Shown: in pieces, positions 52,429-60,904 of the stretch | How the letters are laid out: each line of letters begins with the position of its first letter | Numbering within the stretch: the stretch's first letter is position 1 | NCBI GenBank assembly: GCA_036005845.1 | Contig: DASYQD010000082.1 | Coordinates: 1 to 64,000, forward strand | Source: DASYQD01 sp036005845 | GTDB lineage: Bacteria; Acidobacteriota; Thermoanaerobaculia; Multivoradales; JAIOJS01 | Direction of reading: 5' to 3' | Length of the DNA: 64,000 nt | Position numbers and translations under genes: made by a program | Notes under the pieces: model-generated | Databases searched by the model: none | What the model was told of the DNA's origin: nothing | What the model saw: the letters and a program-made list of their open reading frames with translations, nothing else

Positions 52429-54477
52429 ATGCCCGCCTCTGTCCTCGCCGCGCGCGAGGAGCCGACGACGCCCCCCTCGTCTGGCGATTCACCTGCCGAC
52501 ACGCGCTCCGCACGGCCGGCACGCGCGCCACGCGCCGCAGTGCTTCGTCCGACGTTGCTGGGCGCGGCGGTGGGCGGTGCGCAGGGTGCGCTGCTCTACG
52601 GCGGCGCGATCGCCCTGCTGCACGCGCGGCTCAACACCATCGGCGCCGCGGACGCACTGGTGCTGCTGGGCTGGTGCCTGCTCATCTACGGCGCCGTCGC
52701 GGCGGTGGCAACGGGCGCCGCGATGGCGGTGCTGCGGTTGTGGCGACGTTTGCGCGCGAAAGCGATGCGAGCGAACGATTCGGCACGGCGAGCGGATGAG
52801 AGCGGTGGTCGCACGAGCGGCGATGCAACAGATGCGCGACGTGCCGCGGCCGGCGTGGCGATGGGCGCACGGCGCGGCGCGACTGGCGAAGCGACCGACT
52901 CGCTGGCCTGTGCGAGAGCCGCGGTTCGCCGTGACGTCTGGCTCGCCACCGCTGCCTTCCACTTCGTCTTCTGGCTCTTCACCGCCAGCTATGGCCTCAC
53001 CTACGACGAGGCGCCGCGCTGGGTGACGAGCGCCTGTCCGATGCTCGGCTACCTCGTCTTGCGCAGTCTCGTGGTGCTCGTCGTCGTCGCGGCCGCGGCG
53101 TGGGTGCTCGTTGCCATCGGCGACGCCGCGGCCCGCCGCCGTCGCCTCGTCGCGCTGCTCGGCGCGCTCGCGCTGCTGCTCGTCGTCGCGCAGGTCGGCG
53201 TCGCGCTCACGCACCGCGCGGCACCGCGCGAGAAGCCGCCGCTGCCCGCCACGCTCGGCGCTCCCACCGGACAGAAGGTGGCCGTCGTCGGCGTCGACGG
53301 CGCCGACTGGCGCGTCGCGTTGCCGATGGTGGAGCGCGGCGAGCTGCCGAACCTGGCGCGGCTGATGGCGGAGGGAAGCTGGGGCCCACTCGAGAGCTTC
53401 CGCGACTCCAACTCCGCCGTCATCTGGGCCTCGATCTACACCGGGCGCCGCGCCGCCGTGCACGGCGTGCTCGACTTCTACGCCATCCGCCTCGCCGGCA
53501 TGAGCGGCGACTTCTTCGGCGTCTACCCGGTGCATCGCACGTTCTTCAAGGAGCTGGCGCTGCGCCTCCAGCGCTTCGGCCTGGCGCGCGTGCAGCCGAT
53601 CGACCGCTCGCGCGTCGCGGCGCCGCTCGTCTGGGAAGTCGCCCACGCCGCGCGCCGCTCGGTGGGCGTCGTCGACGGCTACTACTACTCATATCCGGCG
53701 CCGGTGCTCGGCGACCCGCAGAGCTTCTTCCTCGGCTACGGCAGCGACGCCACGTGGCGGCTGGCGCAGAAGGAGAGGCGCGCGTTGCGGGCCGACGAAG
53801 CCGCGCTGCAGGCGTGGCCTGCCGGCCTGCTCGCCGCGGAAGGCCGCTTCTTCGCGCTGCCCGACTTCCAATGGCAGGGCGCGGCGCTGCTCGACCTGCT
53901 CGGCCGCTATGGGCAGCCGGATCTCGTCACCATCTACTCGCACGAGCCCGACGCCGTGCAGCACGAGCGGTGGCGTTTCCACGAGCCGGAGAAGTTCTTC
54001 GGCATCGATCCGGCGACGGCCGCCGCGCACGACGAGGTGGCGAGCTTCTACCGCCAGCTCGACGCCTACCTCGGCCGCCTGCGCGCGCGCCTCGCGCCGA
54101 ACACCGTGCTGGTGATCGTCTCCGACCACGGCCACAGCCCGACCATCTTCCACAGCATGGACACCCAGCATCGCCATGGCCCGCCGGGGATCCTGCTGCT
54201 GCATGGTGGACCGGTGCGCGCCGGGCGGCTGCCGGCGGACGCCGGCGTGCTCGACGTCTACCCGACGCTGCTCTACCTGCTCGGCATCGCAGTGCCCACC
54301 GACGCCGATGGGCGCGTGCTCACCGCGGCGCTCGATCCCGCGTTCGTCAAAGCGCATCCGCAAACGACGGTGAGCAGCTGGGACGGGATCCCGCTCCCGC
54401 GCAGCGCCGCGCCTCCCGACGCCGAGCGGCGGCGCGAGGAGCTCGAGAAGCTCTACTCGCTTGGCTACATCCGCTGA
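52429..54477 (+). CDS. Membrane-anchored alkaline-phosphatase-superfamily phosphodiesterase
   Basis: 682 residues. Several N-terminal TM segments (about 45-260), interrupted by a low-complexity Ala/Arg/Asp/Ser insert of about 55 residues (roughly 105-160), then a periplasmic phosphodiesterase domain. Metal and catalytic signatures: VVGVDGADWR (first Asp), SNSAVIWASIYTGR with the nucleophile Thr/Ser, SHEPDAVQH, VSDHGH and QHRHGPPG (His). This matches type I phosphodiesterase/nucleotide pyrophosphatase proteins. Substrate unknown; the neighbours suggest surface polysaccharide or lipid headgroup work. The ATG is set by the leaderless promoter. Confidence 0.88.
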   Translation: MPASVLAAREEPTTPPSSGDSPADTRSARPARAPRAAVLRPTLLGAAVGGAQGALLYGGAIALLHARLNTIGAADALVLLGWCLLIYGAVAAVATGAAMAVLRLWRRLRAKAMRANDSARRADESGGRTSGDATDARRAAAGVAMGARRGATGEATDSLACARAAVRRDVWLATAAFHFVFWLFTASYGLTYDEAPRWVTSACPMLGYLVLRSLVVLVVVAAAAWVLVAIGDAAARRRRLVALLGALALLLVVAQVGVALTHRAAPREKPPLPATLGAPTGQKVAVVGVDGADWRVALPMVERGELPNLARLMAEGSWGPLESFRDSNSAVIWASIYTGRRAAVHGVLDFYAIRLAGMSGDFFGVYPVHRTFFKELALRLQRFGLARVQPIDRSRVAAPLVWEVAHAARRSVGVVDGYYYSYPAPVLGDPQSFFLGYGSDATWRLAQKERRALRADEAALQAWPAGLLAAEGRFFALPDFQWQGAALLDLLGRYGQPDLVTIYSHEPDAVQHERWRFHEPEKFFGIDPATAAAHDEVASFYRQLDAYLGRLRARLAPNTVLVIVSDHGHSPTIFHSMDTQHRHGPPGILLLHGGPVRAGRLPADAGVLDVYPTLLYLLGIAVPTDADGRVLTAALDPAFVKAHPQTTVSSWDGIPLPRSAAPPDAERRREELEKLYSLGYIR

Positions 54478-54482
54478 GCCCA

Positions 54483-54589
54483 CCCCGCCGGCAGAGCCGG
54501 CTGCCCCCTTCCACCAACCCCCTCCCCTGGGTTGCACTCCACCCCTGTCCCCCCAACCCCCTGCCCCTCCAGGGGCAGGGGGCGCCCCC
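54483..54589 (-). repeat. Dispersed two-hairpin element, copy 3
   Basis: Reverse orientation relative to copy 1. Hairpin 1 is a perfect CCCCCTGCCCC/GGGGCAGGGGG stem. Hairpin 2 is GCCGGC-AGA-GCCGGC: compared with copies 1 and 2 the third base and its partner are swapped (G:C to C:G), so pairing is kept. Sits between the phosphodiesterase stop and the Rieske gene end (convergent). Confidence 0.85.
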
Positions 54590-54600
54590 ACGCTCCCTCG

Positions 54601-54921
54601 CTACGGCAGATCCACCCACACCTCTTCGCCGCGCAGCTCGACGGGGTAGGTGCGGGTGTCGACCGCCCACGGCGTGTCCTGGTCGACCTTGCCGGTGCGG
54701 AAGTCGAAGTGCGCGTCGTGCCAGGGGCAGGTGACGCAGTAGTCGCCTTCGCGGCCGAGCTCGCCTTCGTGCAAGTTGGCGCCGGCGTGGGTGCAGACGT
54801 CGTCCATCGCGAAGACCTCGCCGCGCACGCGGGCGAGCGCGACCTCGTGGCTGCCATGGACGCGGCCGACCATCCCTCCGTCGGGGATGTCGGCGAGACG
54901 GGCGAGGAGGACGGGCGGCAT
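54601..54921 (-). CDS. Small Rieske [2Fe-2S] ferredoxin
   Basis: 106 residues. CTHAGANLHEGE (about 45-56) and CPWHDAHFDFRTG (about 65-77) supply two Cys and two His for a Rieske cluster. It is of the bacterial dioxygenase-ferredoxin or nitrite-reductase small-subunit type. Residues 1-45 start with VLLARLADIPDGG. Divergent from SufT, an Fe-S assembly factor, 67 bp away. No oxygenase is adjacent, so its partner is unknown. Confidence 0.92.
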   Translation of the reverse strand: MPPVLLARLADIPDGGMVGRVHGSHEVALARVRGEVFAMDDVCTHAGANLHEGELGREGDYCVTCPWHDAHFDFRTGKVDQDTPWAVDTRTYPVELRGEEVWVDLP

Positions 54922-54968
54922 GGGCGCGGAACGGTAGCACTCGCGGTGCCAGGCCCGCGTGCTGCGGC

Positions 54969-54977
54969 TGGTACCAT
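54969..54977 (+). promoter_or_regulatory. Extended -10 of sufT (short leader)
   Basis: TGG-TACCAT; predicted start about 54984, five bases before the ATG at 54989. No Shine-Dalgarno. Confidence 0.45.
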
Positions 54978-54988
54978 CGACACGAGTC

Positions 54989-55540
54989 ATGAACGGCACC
55001 GAGCAAACCCTCACCCAGCGCGAGGCGCGCGTCATCCAGATCCCCGACGGCACGCCGCTGGTGCTGCCCGCCGGCACCTCGGTGCGCATCGCGCAGGCGC
55101 TCGGCGACACCTACACGCTGGTGACGCCGCGCGGGCAGATGGTGCGCCTCGATGCCAAGGACGCCGACGTCATCGGCAAGGAAGCGCCCGCCGCGCCGGC
55201 GGCTTCGCAAGATGGCAATGGCGATTCGCTCGAGGAGCAGGTCTGGGCGCAGCTGCGCACCTGCTTCGACCCCGAGATCCCGGTCAACATCGTCGACCTC
55301 GGGCTGATCTACGACTGCACGGTCGGCGATGCCGACGAGAGCGGCGGGCGCCCCGCGCAGGTGAAGATGACGCTCACCGCGCCCGGCTGCGGCATGGGGC
55401 AGGTGCTCGCCGACGACGTCAAGCGCAAGCTCGAAGGCCTCCCGGGCATCGCCGCGGCCGACGTCGAGGTGGTCTTCGATCCGCCGTGGAACCCCAACAT
55501 GATGACCGAGGCCGCCAAGCTGCAGCTGGGGATGTGGTAG
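54989..55540 (+). CDS. sufT: SufT-like Fe-S assembly factor (MIP18/DUF59)
   Basis: 183 residues. An N-terminal region of about 85 residues (VIQIPDGTPLVLPAGTSVRIAQALGDTYTLVT) is typical of the SufT subgroup, then the MIP18 domain: LRTCFDPEIPVNIVDLGLIY, MTLTAPGCGMGQVLADDV (Cys about 147) and FDPPWNPNMMTEAAKLQLGMW. It assists Fe-S cluster maturation. Usually it lies in a suf operon; here it stands next to a Rieske protein, an Fe-S protein, with no suf gene in the window. Confidence 0.93.
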   Translation: MNGTEQTLTQREARVIQIPDGTPLVLPAGTSVRIAQALGDTYTLVTPRGQMVRLDAKDADVIGKEAPAAPAASQDGNGDSLEEQVWAQLRTCFDPEIPVNIVDLGLIYDCTVGDADESGGRPAQVKMTLTAPGCGMGQVLADDVKRKLEGLPGIAAADVEVVFDPPWNPNMMTEAAKLQLGMW

Positions 55541-55577
55541 CCGGCGCTCGCGCGCGCCGCCGCATCGCGACCATCTC

Positions 55578-56126
55578 GTGAGCCGCGGCCTTCGTCTCGT
55601 CTGGCTGCTCCTCGGCCTCGGCGCCTTCTTCTTCCTCGGCGTCCTCTTCGTGCTGCCGACGAGCTGGGAGGTGGTGCGCGCGCGCGAGGTCTCGGCGCCG
55701 CCCGAACGCATCTTCGCGGAGCTCGACGACCTGCGCGCCTGGCGCGCCTGGTCGCCATGGCGCGAGGACGCCTACCCGGGGCTGGTGTTCCAGTACGCCG
55801 GTCCGCCGCGCGGCGCAGGCGCCGAGGTGTCGTGGGACAGCACGGCCACCGGCGACGGCCGGTTGCGAATCGTCGAGTCGACACCGCCGAGCCGTCTCGG
55901 CTTCACCATGGCTTTCCAGCACGGCAGGATCCGCGCTCGCGATACGCTGTCCCTCGCGCCGCTGCCGGGCGGCCGCACGCGGGTGACGTGGAGCGATCGC
56001 GGCACGCTGGGCCGCACGCTCCTCGGTCGATTGTCGCTGCCGGTCGTCGAGCAGTCGATGGGCCGTGACCTCGAACGGGGCCTCGCGGCGCTCCAGGCGG
56101 TTTGCGAACGAGAGACGACACCATGA
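55578..56126 (+). CDS. SRPBCC-fold membrane-anchored protein
   Basis: 182 residues. One N-terminal TM (about 5-27), then a START/SRPBCC ligand-binding fold: VVRAREVSAPPERIFAELDDLRAWRAWSPW, GPPRGAGAEVSWDSTATGDGRLRIVESTPPSRLGF and a C-terminal helix SMGRDLERGLAALQAV. These domains bind hydrophobic ligands; polyketide cyclase-like members are common. The GTG start has no strong ribosome site. Its stop overlaps the next gene (ATGA). Confidence 0.85.
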   Translation: MSRGLRLVWLLLGLGAFFFLGVLFVLPTSWEVVRAREVSAPPERIFAELDDLRAWRAWSPWREDAYPGLVFQYAGPPRGAGAEVSWDSTATGDGRLRIVESTPPSRLGFTMAFQHGRIRARDTLSLAPLPGGRTRVTWSDRGTLGRTLLGRLSLPVVEQSMGRDLERGLAALQAVCERETTP

Positions 56127-56500
56127 GCCCACAGATCTCCTACAACTGCGCGCGCTGTCCCGCCTACTGCTGCACCTACGCCCGCATCCCGGTCACGACA
56201 CGCGATCTCGTCCGCCTCGGCAAGCACCTCGGCCTGCTGCCCGAGACGGTCCGTCGCCGCTTCACCGAAGAGGGCGAGGAGCCCGGCGAGCGCGTGCTGC
56301 GCCACCAGAAGGACAAGATCTTCGGCACCGCCTGCACCTTCCTCGATCTCGAGACGCGCCGCTGCACCGTGTACGAGCACCGCCCTGGCGTCTGCCGCGA
56401 CTATCCGGGCACGGCGCGCTGCGGCTACTACGACATGCTGCGCTTCGAGCGCGGGCTGCAGGGCGATCCGAAGCTGGTGGTCCGCGCGCGCGTGCTCTAG
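56123..56500 (+). CDS. YkgJ-like Cys-cluster protein (zinc/iron-chelating domain)
   Basis: 125 residues. CARCPAYCC near the N-terminus (about 8-16), CTFLDLETRRCTVYEHRPGVCRDYPGTARC (four Cys) in the second half: the UPF0153/YkgJ cluster pattern that binds a metal or an Fe-S cluster. Function unknown. Coupled by ATGA to the SRPBCC gene. Confidence 0.88.
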   Translation: MSPQISYNCARCPAYCCTYARIPVTTRDLVRLGKHLGLLPETVRRRFTEEGEEPGERVLRHQKDKIFGTACTFLDLETRRCTVYEHRPGVCRDYPGTARCGYYDMLRFERGLQGDPKLVVRARVL

Positions 56501-56537
56501 CGAGCGCGGCCGCGGCGAGAAGAGCGGCGCGAAGCGA

Positions 56538-57662
56538 TCAGTGCGCGGGCGCGTCCGCCAGCGCCGCTTCGAGCTGCCGCATCGCCGCGCCGTTGGCCTT
56601 CACCCACTCGCTGCCGCCGGGGATCTGCGCGCGTTCGGCGACGAGGTAGCCGAAGGGCTTGGCGAGCTCGTGCTCGTCGAGCGCGAGCAGCGGCTCGGCG
56701 ACGAGCCGCCACTCCGCACCTCCGGTCGTCGCCGCGTCGGCAGATGCCGAGAGCTCGCTGGCGATGCCCAGCCAGCTCGCCAGCGCCTCCGCCACGCGGT
56801 CGGCGTCGGTCTGCCCTTCGCCGCTCTCGATCGACGCCGCCGCCAGCGACCGTGACAACGCGAGCGTCGAGTAGATGCCGCCGCCGCCGCCCAGGCTGTC
56901 CGGCGAGAGCACGACCTGCGTCTCCGACTTCGCGTCCTTGCCCGCCGCCGGCTTGGTGGTGATCCCCGCCTTGAAGAGACCGAGCGCCATCGTCGCCGCC
57001 TGCTGCGAGCGCTCCGACGTGCTGTCGATCGTCACGTAGCGGAGGAGCGCGAAGAGCGCCTGCACGTCGAGCTGCTGCTCGTGCTCGAGCACGGCGAGCA
57101 GCATGTAGGGCGAGTCGTAATCGGGCTCGTCGCCGATCGTGGTGATCAGCTCGGGGATCGCCTCGGCACCCTTCTTCTGCCGCCAGAGCGCGACCGCGTA
57201 GTTGTAGCGCAGGTGGCCGTCGTGCGCGTACTTGGTGAGCCCTTCGCGGTACGCGGTCACCGCCTCGGCGCCGCGGCCGGCGTCGTCGAGGCAGGTCCCC
57301 TGCTGGCTGTAGAGCCTCGCGCCTTGATCTTCCGGGTGCTTGAGCCCCTCTCGCGTCGCCTCGAGGCAGTGCGCGTAGTCCTTCTTCGCGTGGTAGCTGA
57401 ACGCCAGCTCGTACAACGCTGTCGCGTTGCCGGGCTCGAGCGCCAGCGCCTGCCGATAGCGCGCGATCGCCTCGTCGTATCGACCGGCGTCATGGAGCGA
57501 CTGGCCTTCCTGGATGAGCGCGTCGGCCGACTTGTCCTTGCCGGTGGTCGGCTCATCCTTGTCGGTGGCTGATTTGGCGGGCGGCTCGCCGAGCACGGGC
57601 GCCGTGGCTGCCATCGCGAGCCCCGCGGCGAGCAGGAAGGGTGCGACGTGGCCGCGACGCAT
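56538..57662 (-). CDS. Secreted tetratricopeptide-repeat protein
   Basis: 374 residues. Signal peptide MRRGHVAPFLLAAGLAMAATA cleaved near residue 25, a short charged linker (Lys/Asp-rich), then about three TPR units (ADALIQEGQSLHDAGRYDEAIARYRQALALEPGNATALYELAFSYHAKKDYAHCLEATREGLKH...). The second half is helical without clear repeats. It probably scaffolds a periplasmic complex. The ATG at 57662 follows AAGGAGCG. It lies 23 bp behind IspG on the same strand, so likely co-transcribed. Confidence 0.82.
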   Translation of the reverse strand: MRRGHVAPFLLAAGLAMAATAPVLGEPPAKSATDKDEPTTGKDKSADALIQEGQSLHDAGRYDEAIARYRQALALEPGNATALYELAFSYHAKKDYAHCLEATREGLKHPEDQGARLYSQQGTCLDDAGRGAEAVTAYREGLTKYAHDGHLRYNYAVALWRQKKGAEAIPELITTIGDEPDYDSPYMLLAVLEHEQQLDVQALFALLRYVTIDSTSERSQQAATMALGLFKAGITTKPAAGKDAKSETQVVLSPDSLGGGGGIYSTLALSRSLAAASIESGEGQTDADRVAEALASWLGIASELSASADAATTGGAEWRLVAEPLLALDEHELAKPFGYLVAERAQIPGGSEWVKANGAAMRQLEAALADAPAH

Positions 57663-57685
57663 GCTGCGCTCCTTCGAGCGGCGCT

Positions 57686-58993
57686 TCAGCGGCCGGCGGC
57701 CGCCGGCGCGGTCTCGCGCGCCGGCGCGGCCGCCGCGTCGCCTGCCGGTCCGCCGCCCCACTTCACCGCCACGTAGTCCTCGACCAGCCGCTGGAACTGC
57801 ACGGCGAGCTCGTCGTAGGTGCCGCGCAGCTTGGCGAACGGCTGGCCGTCGACGAACACCGGGCAGTGCGGCGCCTCGCCGGTGCCGGGCAGCGAGATGC
57901 CGATGTGCGCCGCCTTGCTCTCGCCGGGACCGTTGACGACGCAGCCCATCACCGCCAGGCGCAGCTCCTCGACTCCCGGGTACTTCACCTTCCACTCCGG
58001 CATGCGCTCTCTCACGTACCCTTGGATCCGTTCGGCGAGCATTTGGAAAGTGGTCGAGGTGGTGCGGCCGCAGCCGGGGCAGGCGGTGATCGCCGGCGCG
58101 AAGCTGCGCAGCCCCAACGCCTGGAGCAGCTCGCAGGCGGCGTAGACCTCCTCGCGGCGGTCGCCGCCCGGGCGCGGCGTCAACGAGATGCGGATGGTGT
58201 CGCCGATCCCGTCGCCGAGCAGCACCGCCAGCGCCGCCGAGGACCAGACGACGCCCTTCATCCCCATCCCCGCCTCGGTCAAGCCGAGGTGGAGCGGCTG
58301 CCGCGTCTGCCGCGCCAGCTCGCGGTAGACGGCGATCAAGCCCTGCGGCCGCGACACCTTGCACGAGATGATGATCTGGTCCTCGCGCAGGCCGTACTGG
58401 ATCGCCTTCGCCGTCGAGTCGAGAGCGGAGACCACCATGCACTCCTCGACGATCTCGTCGGCCGTGTGGCCGCGGTCGAAGCGGGTGTTCTCCTCCATCT
58501 TCGCCATCACCAGCGCCTGGTCGAGCGAGCCGCCGTTGACGCCGATGCGCACCGGCTTGCCCTGCTCGGCGGCGATCTTCACGATGGTCGCGAACTTCTC
58601 GTCGCGCGAGGCGCCGAAGCCGACGTTGCCGGGGTTGATGCGGTATTTGTCGAGCGCCGCGGCGCAGTCGGGATGGCGCTTGAGCAGCACGTGCCCGTTG
58701 TAGTGGAAGTCGCCGATCAACGGCGCCGTGCAACCGGCGTCGAGCATGCGGCGCTTGATCTCCGGCACCGCGCGCGCCGCCTCTTCGACGTTGACGGTGA
58801 TGCGCACCATCTCGGACCCGGCCTGCACGAGGTCGATGCACTGCTGCGCCGTGCCCGCCGCGTCGGCGGTGTCGGTGTTGGTCATCGACTGCACGACGAC
58901 CGGCGCGCCGCCGCCGACGGTGACGGCGCCGACGCGCACCGCAACGGTGGCGTGGCGTGGCGCCAGCGGCGAGGCGGAAACCTCTGCGGTCAC
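57686..58993 (-). CDS. ispG: 4-hydroxy-3-methylbut-2-enyl diphosphate synthase IspG (GcpE)
   Basis: Converts methylerythritol cyclodiphosphate to HMBPP in the MEP isoprenoid pathway. 435 residues of the bacterial two-domain form. VVVQSMTNTDTADAAGTAQQ start, EAARAVPEIKRRMLD, RINPGNVGF, GVNGGSL, and the [4Fe-4S] ligands CPGCGRTTSTTF (two Cys) and MGCVVNGPGE (third Cys plus Glu). The GTG at 58993 lies one or two bases after the predicted start of the TAAGAT promoter. Present together with HMG-CoA reductase of the mevalonate route. Confidence 0.97.
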   Translation of the reverse strand: MTAEVSASPLAPRHATVAVRVGAVTVGGGAPVVVQSMTNTDTADAAGTAQQCIDLVQAGSEMVRITVNVEEAARAVPEIKRRMLDAGCTAPLIGDFHYNGHVLLKRHPDCAAALDKYRINPGNVGFGASRDEKFATIVKIAAEQGKPVRIGVNGGSLDQALVMAKMEENTRFDRGHTADEIVEECMVVSALDSTAKAIQYGLREDQIIISCKVSRPQGLIAVYRELARQTRQPLHLGLTEAGMGMKGVVWSSAALAVLLGDGIGDTIRISLTPRPGGDRREEVYAACELLQALGLRSFAPAITACPGCGRTTSTTFQMLAERIQGYVRERMPEWKVKYPGVEELRLAVMGCVVNGPGESKAAHIGISLPGTGEAPHCPVFVDGQPFAKLRGTYDELAVQFQRLVEDYVAVKWGGGPAGDAAAAPARETAPAAAGR

Positions 58994-59000
58994 GAGGGAA

Positions 59001-59009
59001 ATCTTACCA
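59001..59009 (-). promoter_or_regulatory. Extended -10 of ispG (leaderless)
   Basis: TGG-TAAGAT on the minus strand; predicted start about 58994, one base before the GTG at 58993. No Shine-Dalgarno. Confidence 0.6.
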
Positions 59010-59063
59010 AGCGCCCCGCCACGGAGCCCGGTGAACGCCCGCAGGACGATGGCGGACGGCGGC

Positions 59064-59069
59064 TATGCT
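59064..59069 (+). promoter_or_regulatory. -10 element of the HEAT-repeat gene (near-leaderless)
   Basis: TATGCT; predicted start about 59076, two bases before the ATG at 59078. Confidence 0.5.
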
Positions 59070-59077
59070 AGCCGGCG

Positions 59078-59911
59078 ATGCGCGACGACGAGGACGACGA
59101 CCTCCTGCCGCCCGCGATCGTCGGCCTCGCCGCCGACGAACGGTGGCAGCTGCCGGAAGAGTCGCGCGCCGTGCTCGTCGAGGGCCTGAAGAGCGGCGAG
59201 CGCGAGGTGCAGCTCGAGGCGCTCGCGATGCTGGAACACTCGCTCGACGACGGCCTCGCCACGGCGGCGCTCGAGATCGCGCGCGGCGAAGGCGACGAAG
59301 AGCTGCGCGTGGCGGCGGCGCGGGCGCTGGCGCCCGGCCTCGCGGCCGCCGCGGCGGCGAGCGAGGACGAGGTGGCGGCGCCGATCGCGCCCGCCACGGT
59401 GACGGCGCTGAGCCTGGGCCTGCGCCAGCTCTACTTCGACAGCGCGGCGCCGAAGGCGCTGCGGCGCGCCGCGCTCGAGACGGCGACGCAGGCGCCCGAG
59501 GCATGGCAGGAGGGCGCCGTGCGCGCGGCGTGGGCGAGCGGCGACGCGGAGTGGAAGACTACCGCCGTCGACTGCATGGCACGCCTCGACGGCTTCTGCG
59601 CCGAGCTCGTCGAGGCGCTGCGCGACCGCTCGCCGCAGATCCGCCTCGGCGCCGCGCGCGCCACCGGCGATGCCGGCTGCCGCGAGGCGGCGCCGCGCCT
59701 GCTGGCGCTCGCCCGTGCGGCGGACGAGGAAGCGCTGGTGCGCATGGCGGCGATGGAGTCGCTCGGCCTGCTCGGCGACCGCGAGGCGATCGCGCCGCTG
59801 CGCGAGCTGGCGGCGAGCGCCGACCCCGAGCTCGCCTTCGCCGCCCGCTCGGCGCTCGGCCGCATCGCCGGCTGCGAAGCGGCCGAAGAGCTCGACGACG
59901 ATTTCGGGTGA
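59078..59911 (+). CDS. HEAT-repeat protein
   Basis: 277 residues with about five HEAT-type helical pairs (LEALAMLEHSLDDGLATAALEIARGEGDEELRVAAARALAPG... LRDRSPQIRLGAARATGDAGCREAAPRLLALARA.. VRMAAMESLGLLGDREAIAPLRELA). No catalytic motif. PBS-lyase-type HEAT proteins mediate protein contacts. It ends DDDFG and is convergent with the pseudopilin genes. Confidence 0.85.
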   Translation: MRDDEDDDLLPPAIVGLAADERWQLPEESRAVLVEGLKSGEREVQLEALAMLEHSLDDGLATAALEIARGEGDEELRVAAARALAPGLAAAAAASEDEVAAPIAPATVTALSLGLRQLYFDSAAPKALRRAALETATQAPEAWQEGAVRAAWASGDAEWKTTAVDCMARLDGFCAELVEALRDRSPQIRLGAARATGDAGCREAAPRLLALARAADEEALVRMAAMESLGLLGDREAIAPLRELAASADPELAFAARSALGRIAGCEAAEELDDDFG

Positions 59912-59924
59912 GCGGCGCGGGAGC

Positions 59925-60347
59925 TCAGTCGCCGGGGTGCGTGCGCTGCCAGGAGAGCACCGCCACTTCCGGGTAGAGCTGCACCAGCGCCTCGGCCGAG
60001 CCGCGGCGCGCCATGTAGGTGGCGCGCACGCGCAGGACCGCCTGGTTCTCGCCGAGCGCGGGGCCCCGCTCGACCGAGGTGAAACCGGCGCCCCAGCGCT
60101 CTTCGCTCTCGAGCGCGCGGTGCTCGGCGAGCCGCCCGAGCGCGTCCGCCAGCGCGCCGTCGAGCAGCGCGCGCAGGTGGAAGCGCGCCGCCTCCTCCTG
60201 CAGCGCCTTTTCGCGCAACGCGAGGTCCTCGGCGACGAACGCGGCGGCCATCGAGGCGATCAGCAGGGCGAGCAGCGCGAAGAGCAGCGCCTGTCCGCGC
60301 TCGTTGCGGCGGCGATGCGGACCGCCGAGCCGGCGCGCGCTCACCAT
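59925..60347 (-). CDS. Type II secretion/type IV pilus minor protein (GspK/PilX-like)
   Basis: 140 residues. RNERGQALLFALLALLIASMAAAFVAEDLALREKALQEEAARFHLRALL: a short leader, Gly, then a hydrophobic helix of prepilin type (GQALLFALL, with Gln instead of the usual Phe) and a helical region like PilX/GspK. It is the last of three genes of pilin type; its ATG overlaps the stop of the previous one. Confidence 0.7.
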   Translation of the reverse strand: MVSARRLGGPHRRRNERGQALLFALLALLIASMAAAFVAEDLALREKALQEEAARFHLRALLDGALADALGRLAEHRALESEERWGAGFTSVERGPALGENQAVLRVRATYMARRGSAEALVQLYPEVAVLSWQRTHPGD

Positions 60348-60904
60348 TGGTCGGCGTAGCCGCCGCGCGCGACGAGGACGAGGTGAAGCTCTTCGGTCTC
60401 GCCGGGGTCGCTCTTCGGCAGCGAGCCCTGAAGCTGGCGCAGGTATGGCGAGCTGGTGCGGTACTCCACCCACACCTCGTAGGCGCTGCCGAGCGGGCGC
60501 CAGCGGAAGCTGCTGACGTCTTGGATGTAGGCGTGCTCGACGCCGCCGGCGTTGCGCACCAGCGAGCCGTCGTCGCCGCGGCTCCACGTCACCCAGCCGT
60601 CGCTCGTCCGCAGCTCGAGCGGCAGGTGGACTGGCAGCGGGTCGGTCAACCCTGGCGGTCGCGCGCCCCGCAGGTCGTTGCGCAGCAACTCGGCAGCGAT
60701 GAGGACGTAGGGATCGCGCGCCCTGCGCACCGAGTGCTGCAGCAGCCGCCCGCTCTCGTCCAGGAGGTCGCAGGCGAGAAGCACCGCGAGCAGCAGCACG
60801 GCGGTGGCGACGGCGAGCTCGATGAGCGTGAACCCGGCTTCGCCGGCGTGCGGCCGGCGCCGCGTCGCGCGCTCGCTGCCGGTGGCCGGCTCGCGCGCGC
60901 TCAC
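60341..60904 (-). CDS. Pseudopilin (GspJ/PilW-like)
   Basis: 187 residues. GEAGFTLIELAVATAVLLLAVLLACDLLDESGRLL is a complete prepilin signature: Gly before Phe, Glu at +5, hydrophobic helix. A C-terminal globular part (WVTWSRGDDGSLVRNAGGVEHAYIQDVSSFRWRPLGSAYEVWVEYRT) suits the GspJ/PilW fold. GTG start, GTGA overlap with the upstream gene. Confidence 0.87.
   Translation of the reverse strand: MSAREPATGSERATRRRPHAGEAGFTLIELAVATAVLLLAVLLACDLLDESGRLLQHSVRRARDPYVLIAAELLRNDLRGARPPGLTDPLPVHLPLELRTSDGWVTWSRGDDGSLVRNAGGVEHAYIQDVSSFRWRPLGSAYEVWVEYRTSSPYLRQLQGSLPKSDPGETEELHLVLVARGGYADQW

Noticed and set aside
56538..58841. Single 767-residue frame spanning IspG and the TPR gene
   Set aside because: The upstream part is out of frame with IspG and Arg-rich; the true TPR gene starts at the signal peptide (57662) with a ribosome-binding site.
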